This document shows, piece by piece, positions 55,277-64,000 of a DNA stretch of 64,000 bases; within the stretch, counting starts at the first letter, position 1; each line of letters begins with the position of its first letter. The notes under the pieces were generated by a model. The model did not search any database, had not been told where the DNA came from, and was given only the letters and a program-made list of their open reading frames with translations. This DNA comes from Neofusicoccum parvum. Lineage: Eukaryota > Ascomycota > Dothideomycetes > Botryosphaeriales > Botryosphaeriaceae. The stretch covers positions 1-64,000 of the forward strand of contig CP087215.1 of assembly GCA_020912385.1 (NCBI GenBank), in the 5' to 3' direction. Made by a program: the position numbers and the translations under genes.

Positions 55277-57266
55277 ATGGCGTTCGCAGCATATGTGGAG
55301 AGCGCAGTGACCATGAGTCCCGCCATTGTGTTCGCTCCCGCCATCGCTCTTCTGGTCAGCTCACAACTCCAAACATGACGCATGGAATGCTACTAACACG
55401 GTTGGCATCAACAGGGCCTCGTCGCGTACTTCTCGGCAACCATTGTCTACAATCTGTATTTCCATCCTCTGGCTTCCTTCCCTGGGCCTTTTCTGGCAAG
55501 ATCCACGCTGGTAGGGTTGAGAAGGAGTGTTCTTTGGCGTGCAATCATGCTGAAACTCGTCCGTAGCTATGGAGATTGTTTCATTCGATGGGTGGAAGGT
55601 TCCACATCGCGATCGACCGTGAGCACAAAAAATATGGTGAGTCTTGGGCTTGTTCAACTCCGACCCTCACGATGCTGACGTGATGCTCTCCTCGTAGGGT
55701 CTGTCTTCCGCGTCTCTCCAAACGAGCTGTCCTTCGCATCGGTGGACTCCTGGAAGGCCATATACGGACACCCCATGGCCGGCAAACCGACGCTGATCAA
55801 AAGTGACTTTTACGAGTTGTACGGCTCTGGCTTTCGATCCCTCTGCGTCGGTAGCGAGCGCGATCCGCGAAGACACGGCCAGATGCGCAAGTCCCTCTCC
55901 TCTGCCTTCTCGACAAAGGCACTATCCGAGCAGGAGCATATAGTAGATGGAATAGTGAACGACTTTGTCGAACGCATCGGAAAGCTTGGCGGGGAAGGCA
56001 CGGCGGGTCTGAACTTGACCAAGTGGTTCGAGATGGTATCATTTGATATCCTTGGCTCGATGGCCTTTGGCGAGTCGTTCCACTGTTTGGAGAATGGTTC
56101 GTCATTTCCCATAACTCCATGGTCTCTATTGACACGTGTGCGGTATGCAGGTAAGCCGCACTTCTGGTCGGAGCTGATCCTGGACCATCTGTACTTCATC
56201 ACGCTGGCGGACAACCTGCACAGATTCCCGATAGTCCCGACACTGGCCAGGATCCTGTTTCCATCGACCATGGTGGTCAAGAACAAGAATTCGCAGTACA
56301 GCAGAGACTTGGTCGCACGGTTGGTCAAGAGCATTAGTTGACTTGCGCTGCTCATTCGCTGACTTAACAATGCAGGCGTTTGGAACGCAAGTCGCCTCGC
56401 AAAGACTTTCTGAGTACACTGATCGCAAAGTGTGAGAGCGGTGAGTTGGACAAGGAGGAGTTGACGGCTCATTCGTCAACATTGGTGTACGTAAATCAAA
56501 TTCCAGACGAGGTCGAGTGGACGGGGTCCGCTGAGCATTTCACAGGATCGCTGGTGGCGAGACAACGACAACCTTCCTGGCAGCAACGACATTCTACCTC
56601 CTCAAGAATCCAGAGTGCCACGAAAAGCTCGTCCAAGAGATACGTGCCCGGTTTGCGTCTTACGAAGATATCAACGCGACCTGTGCGCAGCAGCTACCAT
56701 ATCTGCAGGCCGTGATCAGTGAAGGGCTGCGCATCTACCCTCCGGGGTCTCAGGGCTTCCCCAGGGTCTCGCCTGGAGTCGTCATCGATGGCCACTTTAT
56801 TCCCAAGGGGGTAAGATCTACCCGATACCCTCCCCTTTAGTAGACTGACGCACAACACAGACCGAAGTTTACACAAGCGCCTGGACGGTCACTCATGACG
56901 AGAAACACTTTGAAGACCCCATGAGATTCAATCCCGAACGCTGGATGGATCCCGAGTCAACGGATGTCAAGGAAGCCAGTCAGCCGTTCTCACTGGGACC
57001 GAGAGGGTGCTTAGGGCGGAAGTAATATTCAACTTCTTTTCCGCAAACTGTACATGAATAACGTGGACTGACACGCTTGCAGCTTTGCGTACATGCAAAT
57101 CAACCTCATTTTCGCGAAAATGCTCTGGAAATATGATCTCAAACTTCAGAACCCAGAGCTGGATTGGGAAGAACAGAGCAGAATGTATGTCATGTGGTGG
57201 AAGCCGAAGGCCATGGTACACTTCACTGCAAGGTCGGATTTGGAGCATGGCAGGACTGAGGTCTGA
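55277..57266 (+). CDS. Cytochrome P450 monooxygenase, intact (P450 C)
   Basis: Nine exons (55277-55354, 55415-55510, 55567-55636, 55698-56096, 56151-56319, 56376-56486, 56546-56810, 56861-57021, 57083-57266) give 510 residues. A short N-terminal helix precedes YLYFHPLASFPGPFLARSTL-type hinge. Motifs: YGSVFRVSPNELSF, I-helix AGGETT, K-helix EGLR, heme loop FSLGPRGCLG. It resembles P450 B in sequence and in most intron positions, so the two are likely paralogues with different oxidation sites on the terpene. It is divergently arranged with the MFS gene, about 275 bp between start codons, so the two may share a promoter. Confidence 0.92.
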
Positions 57267-57950
57267 GCTCTGGGAGAGAATCGTCGACAACCAGACGAGT
57301 TCTTGATAGCATGAGATTACGTTAGCAAATATTACTTTATTCAAGCTACTTTCAAGATGATAAAAAACCTTTCGGTGTATTGGCACTGAAAGTTTTCTTC
57401 TGCGACGGCTTGTAGGACTCTAAAGGGCACATTTCCTGCATTTTCGAATTCAATTTCTGGTCTATGCATTTTATATTAGAGCTATTCGAGATTGGCACCC
57501 TTTCCTGCTCTCCGGATGATATCGCCCATTACGAATGGCTTTTCTTGTACTGTATTTACTTCACCACGCGTTGAAATCACACCTCGCAGCTATTTCTTGC
57601 AAGTCTTTTCCGCTTCCTCTTACGTTTTGCTGCCATCATGTGCGTCATTTCAAACAATTAAGCCTTGTCTAGCATCCTTACAACTCTCATTTATTGGAGG
57701 TACTCTTAGTATATGCAAGAATCATCAGCAAATACGTCATAGGCATGGGGCAACAACGGCAAGACAGCTGGATCAAGTGCGCAAAAACAGTACCACAGGA
57801 TCTTCGCCCAACAGCTGAACGTAAAAATGGAACGAAGTTGATCGGCTCTATTTCTATTTGTCAGAATTACAGAAATCTCGCTGAGAGACCTTAGAGCCTA
57901 TCCGCGACCAAAGCACCGCTTCGCAACTCGTGTGCCCGATCCAGTCCATT
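57267..57950. other. Intergenic between convergent genes
   Basis: No gene recognised. It holds the 3' ends of P450 C and the FAD oxidase. Confidence 0.5.
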
Positions 57951-59705
57951 CTACTCTGCGGAAAGCTTGAACCCACCCGGCTCCAATGTTTGAAACACGC
58001 TGCTCGGATCTAATTTTAAGGAGTCAGAATGAACAAAAATGACCGCAGTGCCAGGGTCGCATGATGCTTACCATATTTCTCGGCGATGGCCTTCATCTTG
58101 GGCAGACTCTTACCGCCGCCGTAGTGCGAGAAGATTTTCTGTGAGAATCCGGCATCATTGATGTAGTTGAATGGATAGTACAGGCCGGCAGCCTGTGCCT
58201 TTTCATCAATGGCGGCGACAATGTCGGCCGAGAACTGGGCGATGCGAGAATCGTACTGCGAATCCAGCCAGCCCGATTCAATCTGCAGAGCTACATTGGG
58301 GTTCCACCTTAATTAGCGTATTTTCTGCAGGTTGTGTGTGTCAGTCTTACCAATAAAGCCTCCATCGGCGGGATCGAGGTCAATTGCATCGCCTCCGTTG
58401 TCTTGAGCGGCTTGGAGCCACCACTGGCTGATCAGCTGGTAGGTGATGCTGGTGGTGGCGTTGGGGATGTCTGCGAGTTGAGAAAAAGCGGCGTCGAAAA
58501 ACGTCTCGTTGGCGAGGTAGACGGATTCTGCCTTGGCTTTCAGGCCGGTGATCCATACAAGCTGTCTGTTGTCCGATTCTCATCAGTACCTGCTCTTTAC
58601 AACCGGGCCGTTCGATGTCTATACCTGTGGGTTCTGTCCGCAAATTGAGGGTCGTTGGCGTCGGTCTGAAACTCTGCAAGGCTCGGTCTCACGTCCACAG
58701 TGCTGTAAGAGGAATTCACGGAAGTGAAGTTCGTGAAGCAAGCAGGCGCCGCATCGGAGCCGCGATGGGAGAAAAAGTTGGCCACAATGACGTCTCCGGT
58801 GCTTGGGGTGATGATGGTGATTGGATCCAAGGAAGACTTGATGTCGGACGATCCTCCAGAAGGGTCGATGTAGTTCGCAACGGCTCGAAGCCAAGCATCG
58901 TAGTTGTCCGGCGTGTAGGGGTACTCCTGCAGCCCACCGTACATGTCTGTGACAGGGAAGGTGGCGCAATCGAAGCGCGTGACGATGCCAAAGTTACTGG
59001 ACCCGCCTTTGAGCGCCCAGTAGAGGTCGCTGTACTCGCCGCTCACGTTGGCATTGACGATCGAGCCATCGGCCAGGACGACTTCAAAGTTGCGTACACT
59101 GTTTGTACCCCAGCCTTGCTCTGAGCCAAACCAGCTGATTCCGCCTCCCAGCAAGAGGCCCGGGACGCCCACGTCTCCGAATCGTCCGCCAGGGATCCCG
59201 AGGCCGTACTGCGAGGTCCAGTTGTATACAGCACCCCAGCGAAGGCCTGCGCCAAGCTTGGCGATTGTGTTGTCCTCGGCCAGTTCCATGGTCTGAAGAC
59301 GAGTAGTGGCAATCATGACACCGTCCGTTATGCCGCTGGCGCCAGGCTTGGCCATGTGGCCACCACTGCGGACGGAGAATTTGGTGTTGGTCTTTTCCAA
59401 AATCTTCAAGGCTCCAGCAACATCATCGGCACTTGTGGGTTCAAACACGCAATACGGGTAGAACACACATGTCTGCGACCAGGCATCTGGATCTTGTCAG
59501 CGCAGTTGTCGACATGCTTCGAACGCTACTCACTGGCTGTCTGGTCCGTATATTCACTCGAATCTGGAAGGAATGTCAACGATGGATATTTCGCTGCCAA
59601 CTGTGTGCATGCTGTTGAAGTAGTATTGCCATCGTATTGGCGCAGTGAAAGAGCAGCATTTGCTGCAGCAGAAAAAAGTGAGAGCAAGAACAGGCTGTGC
59701 GCCAT
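57951..59705 (-). CDS. Secreted FAD-linked oxidase (berberine bridge enzyme-like)
   Basis: Exons 59705-59534, 59486-58625, 58565-58351, 58290-58072 and 58009-57951 give 508 residues. A signal peptide is clear (MAHSLFLLSLFSAAANA). The FAD-binding PCMH domain has FSVRSGGHM, whose His is the usual 8-alpha flavin attachment site, and GDVGVPGLLLGGGISW. A second cysteine link typical of bicovalent enzymes is not seen at the usual place. Several NxS/T sites fit secretion. The C-terminal ends KYDPSSVFQTLEPGGFK as in the family. These enzymes oxidise alcohols or C-H bonds with O2 as acceptor. In this cluster it could carry out a late oxidation or dehydrogenation of the terpenoid. Confidence 0.9.
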
Positions 59706-60714
59706 GGTCTCGTCTGGTTGTCTGTTTGATAAGGGAGAGAGAAGATCTGATTTCTGGAGAGCAACGAAACAAGACGGACAACGCTCCCGGCGTGTAGGTA
59801 GATATATTCAATTTCTGTAGAAGCGCCCAAAGCCACCCCAACACTGGCGGCGTAGAAAAAATGGCTTTCTTGCTCAGATCCACTTCTACGCCCCTTCATC
59901 GTTCGACGAGTACTGACTATGGATCTCGAATTTCGTATACGGTTCAGCCACCATCCTACGAGCCCATGGGAAGACCAGAGAGCGCTGGGCCGCGCCAGCA
60001 AGCCCCCACACGGGAGTGAGGTCCAACGGTCAGACACTGCGAAAGTCAACAGAGACCAACACTTGTGGCGTTGATATCAATATTGGATTGCGTGGACTGA
60101 GGCTCAGTTGCGTGCATGGTTGGTCTCTCCTTACTCGCACATGGCAAAAAGCTTAGGCCCATAAGCAACAGCTGAGCCTTTAGCGCCGCATGCACGCAAG
60201 TGCCACATTCCTACTCCCGTGATGCTTTTTTTGTCTGGGCCCGAGTATACGGTGAGGTTTGCATGGTGGCCGGAGACTTTCCGAAATCGGAAATCGCGCT
60301 GGAGTCCCCACGTTCCCGAACGGGAGGACCACAAGGCAACAACTGCAGTAAGCGATAGTTTGAGACATCCGGAACTACCCGATGTGGCAATGGCTTAAGT
60401 CCGAGAAGAAGTAGTGCGAGTCAGATGCTGGCCGTGAGCATTCCACAGTTCCAAACCGGTGATTCCTTCCATCGCTTCCACCTTGTTGGACGAGAATGAG
60501 TGGCTATTCGCCCACACACTGGTATCATCCTGTAGATAGCGGAAAGTAAGGACATCTCCGCACATGTGGTTCAAATAAAATTAAGCCCGCTTCTGGCTCA
60601 TGCTCTACCCTGCGCATCGTCATTGACCTATTCACGAATCCGCTGCCGCTTTGCACAGCAGTATATGCTCTTGCTCGGTCTCTTATCGCTATCAGTGCAC
60701 GAACTCGTCTCACA
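59706..60714. promoter_or_regulatory. Divergent promoter region, FAD oxidase / sesquiterpene cyclase
   Basis: About 1 kb between two divergent start codons, without a recognised gene. It holds two everted CCG/CGG sites: TTTCCGA-AA-TCGGAAA (60278-60293) and TCCCG-AA-CGGGA (60314-60325). Such CCG-CGG pairs are the type bound by Zn2Cys6 regulators. A shared regulatory region for the two genes is inferred. Confidence 0.5.
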
Positions 60715-61941
60715 ATGTCGGTCCAAGTCCAATCCGTCGCGCCCGTTGGCATCCACGAGCCCACGTCCTACGGGGACCACCACTACGGGCAAGGCGAGCA
60801 TCACGACCAGACTCCGGCTCCGGGTGAATCGGCTATCCAGGCGTACGAGAGGCTGCAGCAGTGGCAGATACCACCCTCTCGCTGGATCCCCCTGATCCAC
60901 CCGTGTGTGGAAGAGGTCTCGCAAGAGGTCGACGGCTACTTCCTGGAGCACTGGCCGTTCCCTGACGCCGCATCGCGGAAGACGTTCCTCAAGGCCGGCT
61001 TTTCTCGTGTTACCTGCCTGTACTTCCCGCTCTCGAAGGATGACAGGATCCACTTCGCCTGCCGCCTTTTGACCGTCTTGTTCCTCATCGACGGTGAGTT
61101 CCGTGCACTACGTCTTCCGCCCAGCTCGTTGCTCACTTTGGATAGATGTTCTGGAGGGAATGTCATTCGCCGACGGAGAAGCCTACAACAACAAGCTGAT
61201 TCCGATCTCGAGGGGGGATGTGTTGCCAGACCGTAAGTTCTCGTCGACGCCACGAAGAATCATGGTCTGACAAGCGGCCAACAGGCAATGTTCCGGTTGA
61301 GTACATCCTCTACGACCTGTGGGAGAGCATGCGCGCCCATGACAAGGAGCTCGCCGACGAGATACTCGAACCCACCTTCACCTTCATGCGCGCGCAGACT
61401 GACAAGTCCCGCCTCGAGATTGATGAACTCGGGCAGTATCTGACGTACCGTGAGCGGGACGTGGGCAAAGCGTAAGTGTCCAATCCAGTCGTTCGGCTCT
61501 CGCTGACACAACGCAAGCTTGCTTTCCGCCCTCATGCGCTTTTCCATGGCCATCCATCTGTCTCCAGCTGAGCTCGATCGGATGAAGCTCCTGGAGGAGA
61601 ACTGCTCGAAGCAGATTTCCGTGGTCAACGACATCTACAGCTGGGAGAAGGAGGTGCACGCGTCTCAGACCGGGCACCACGAAGGATCTGCGCTGTGCTC
61701 GGCCGTCAAGGTATTGGCTGATGAGACCAACCTTAGCATTCCGGCCACGAAGCGCGTCCTGTGGTCCATGGTCAGAGAGTGGGAGCTGGTTCACGATGAG
61801 CTGGCCGCGGGTATGAATGAAGAAAGCAGCGAAGACGCGAGGGCGTACATCACTGGGTTGGAGCATCAGATGAGCGGAAACGAGCTCTGGAGCAAGACGA
61901 CGCCGAGATACATCAGTCATTTCGATACACCTGCCGTTTGA
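60715..61941 (+). CDS. Aristolochene synthase-type sesquiterpene cyclase
   Basis: Exons 60715-61093, 61146-61232, 61285-61471 and 61518-61941 give 358 residues, close to known fungal aristolochene synthases (about 320-345) plus a longer N-terminus. The class I terpene cyclase fold is marked by the Asp-rich DDVLE (split by the first intron) and the NSE-type NDIYSWEKE, both of which bind the Mg-diphosphate cluster. HFACRLLTVLFLID, NNKLIPISRGDVLPDR, KSRLEIDELGQYLTYRERDV and the C-terminal RY are as in the family. It should cyclise farnesyl diphosphate through germacrene A to a bicyclic eremophilane such as (+)-aristolochene. Close family similarity makes aristolochene the best guess, but single-residue changes can redirect product. 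It is the key enzyme of the cluster. Confidence 0.93.
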
Positions 61942-61944
61942 ATT

Positions 61945-62364
61945 TTGGACGTTAGACTACCTCTCTTTATATACAATATGAATGTCTTTGTTGATTGGTA
62001 TTTCAAATGAACGCAATAGAATACATGTGACGGGCTCTAAAGCAATTTTACTGAATGAGAAGACAGCAGCTACAGTGCAGCAACAAAGCAACAACCATAA
62101 TCAGACTAAAAGAATGAGTGTTTCTCTTGCTGACGATGTCGAATATTTATCTTCCGGGAGCTGCAACCAGCTACGGTTCCTCCGGGTTGGACTGTTTCGG
62201 GGTTCACATTGATTGCAACAGACTGAAGATAGGCTTCTATGATTTTATCGTAACTTGGTCCTGAGAGCAGGTCCATAAGATCATCACACTGGAGCTCCCG
62301 ACTTGCCACACGGGAGAGAAAGAAAGTACTCCAAGTAAAGCCAAGTGACTACGTCTCGAGAGCG
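61945..62364. other. Intergenic between convergent genes
   Basis: AT-rich 3' region of the cyclase and of the last P450. No gene recognised. Confidence 0.5.
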
Positions 62365-64000
62365 CTAGTGGAACTCCCACGTCCCCGTCTCATACCCCTT
62401 GCGCTTCCGGATCAAGACCGGAATATCCGCCTCCGGCGAGTAGATAGCGGCAGCAACGCTCGTGGCGTACATGGCCGGCTCCACCCACGCCTTCCCAGCC
62501 GCGCCAGCCGGCTCCAGGTCGAAGCGCAGGGCCATCATGACGGCGACGCCGGTGATCTCGGCGGCGGCCAGGTGGCGGCCGGGGCACAGGGTGTTGCCGC
62601 CGCCGAAGGGGCGAAAGGCGCCGGGCTGGGCCGGCTTGCGGTCGGCGAAGCGGGCGGGGTCGAAGTCGCCGACGGCGGCGCCCCAGAGGCGGCGGTCGGT
62701 GTGGGGCACGCGGCTGGGCATCTGGACGACGCCGCCGCGGCGCAGCAGGACGGGCGGCGACAGCGGCAGCGTGCAGTCGCGCTCGACCAGCCGCGCCGAC
62801 GTGCCGCACGCGGACCGCCGCAGCACCTCGTGCCAGACGCTGGTGACCAGCGGGAGCGCCCTGATGCGGCCGACGTCGGCGGCGCGGTGCGGCTGCCCGT
62901 CGGCGCCTGTGGTGGTGGTTACGAATGGGGCCGTCGCCGCCCGCAGCTGCTCGAGCAGCGCGGGCTGGGAGAAGAGGTAGAAGACCTTTACTCGGGGTGT
63001 CAGCACACTGGATCCGGGCTGCGTCGGGCGGCACGTACCATCCAGAAAGTGGCCGGGGACGTGGTCCCCAGGATGCCAATCGCCATGGTCGCCTCGAAGC
63101 GGGCCATGTCCTCGATGGACAGCGCGTGGCGGTCGGCGACGTCGTACCGGGCTTTGACCACGCTGGAGCCTTCGAGGTGGCCCTTTTCCCGGAAATAGTG
63201 CTCGAACGCCTGGTGCAGGCGCTGGCGTCCGCGGTGGCCTCGGCGTGCGGTGAACGAGGGCGCCACATTCACCAAGAGGAGAGTAAAGTTCTGTTCAAAG
63301 TCCCTGTCGTTCGCGTGTCAGAGCTGGTTTCGTCTGGACATTTGGGAGCACTGACCAGAACGCCTGCTCAACCTCAGGGTCTCGGAACGGGTTCATCGGG
63401 CCATACACGGCGTCGGAAGTGGCCTGGCCAATCAGATGCTGGAGGGAAGCATACAGCATCACCGGCGTCGACGGCTTGCCAGGCTCGGGCTCCAGCTGGC
63501 CGAGCGTTGCCGACACTCTGGCCGTGGCCGTCGAAATCATGTCCTGCAGGCCCGGCCCGGGAGCGAGTGCTGCGTGGAGGAGCTTGAACCCCTCGGGCGT
63601 GTACCCTTTGTCGCCCTGGTAGCCGTTGGCGTTCTTCAGCATCGTCTGGGTCCCCTCGGTGCTGGACAGCGAGACGCGCGAGACGACCTCGGCGGCCATG
63701 CGCGCAAACGAGAGGTCTTTGGTGTTGCGGAACACAGCGGAGGCGACATCGGGGGCGTTGACGACGTAGACCTTGCCTCCGAAGGTGGTGATGGAGTACA
63801 CCGGGAGAGGGTTGTTTTTGCTGGAGGCACTCGGTCAGATGTCCTCCACGACGCGACTCTGGACAGCGCACCTCAGTCTGACGTAGTATCCCATCTTGTG
63901 CCGCATGAGCCCAATCATGTGTCCGATATACGGGATCGGAATGGCAGCGCCGGCCTCGGGAGGCTCATCGCGGCGCGCTCTCTGGGCGAGGAAGCGCTGG
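62365..64000 (-). CDS. Cytochrome P450, partial at window edge (P450 D)
   Basis: The minus-strand gene enters from the right edge; exons 64000-63872 (5' end outside), 63820-63356, 63303-63039 and 62985-62365. The N-terminal part reads PIPYIGHMIGLMRHKMGYYV, typical of a hinge and A-helix. Motifs: FEQNFTLLLVNVAP, GILGTTSPATFW in the I-helix region (the usual A-G-x-D/E-T-T is altered), K-helix EVLR, and heme loop FGGGNTLCPG. The overall look is that of the sterol 7-alpha hydroxylase/prostacyclin synthase-like fungal P450s, a different family from P450 A, B and C. The third codon positions are strikingly GC-rich compared with its neighbours. Probably the right arm of the terpene cluster. Confidence 0.88.

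Noticed and set aside
62368..63587. Long plus-strand frames opposite P450 D
   Set aside because: Shadows caused by very GC-rich coding DNA; P450 motifs are on the minus strand.
1..64000. tRNA, rRNA or CRISPR features
   Set aside because: No cloverleaf with A/B boxes, no rRNA-like stretch and no regularly spaced repeat array was recognised; bacterial-type features are not expected here.

Overview
This window is a chromosome end from a filamentous ascomycete (Pezizomycotina). CCCTAA repeats at its left edge mark the telomere. Genes have short GT-AG introns of about 46-65 bp. Old repeats carry C-to-T type decay in which in-frame stops replace what look like Gln or Trp codons, as expected from repeat-induced point mutation (RIP). 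The species cannot be named from the sequence alone.

Layout. (1) 1-9240 is subtelomere: telomere tract, 26-bp telomere-like satellites, pyrimidine microsatellites, a truncated copy of the 3' end of a telomere-linked RecQ helicase (TLH), and behind it a longer TLH copy (8842 down to 3173) that keeps one reading frame but has nine in-frame stops. (2) 9253-28040 is a nest of transposons: a 5'-truncated LINE with a 12-bp target duplication, an old decayed Ty3/Gypsy element on the minus strand, a nearly perfect Gypsy chromovirus (14250-22238, TACGG target duplication, LTRs differing at one base) inserted inside it, and a second truncated LINE. (3) 28520-31303 holds one intact HET-domain gene and the 3' remnant of another, cut off by a Gypsy LTR. 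(4) 31304-42678 is a decayed, apparently chimeric Gypsy element joined to a decayed Ty1/Copia element. (5) 42782 to the right edge is a secondary-metabolite gene cluster.

The cluster is centred on an aristolochene-synthase-type sesquiterpene cyclase (60715-61941). It also has four cytochromes P450, a short-chain dehydrogenase, a secreted FAD-linked oxidase, a 14-helix MFS exporter, a complete extra HMG-CoA synthase and a degraded mevalonate kinase. The likely logic is that HMG-CoA synthase (and once mevalonate kinase) raises flux to farnesyl diphosphate, the cyclase makes an eremophilane-type bicyclic hydrocarbon, the P450s, SDR and FAD oxidase decorate it, and the MFS protein exports it. The final product is not known from sequence.

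The most novel item is in the Gypsy elements. Opposite the end of pol each carries a spliced antisense gene. In two divergent copies this gene has a 46-bp phase-1 intron at the same place and a cysteine array with Zn(II)2Cys6 spacing followed by a coiled coil. The antisense gene and the LTR U3 sequence appear to change together. The same elements place a canonical A-AAA-AAC slippery site directly before the gag stop.
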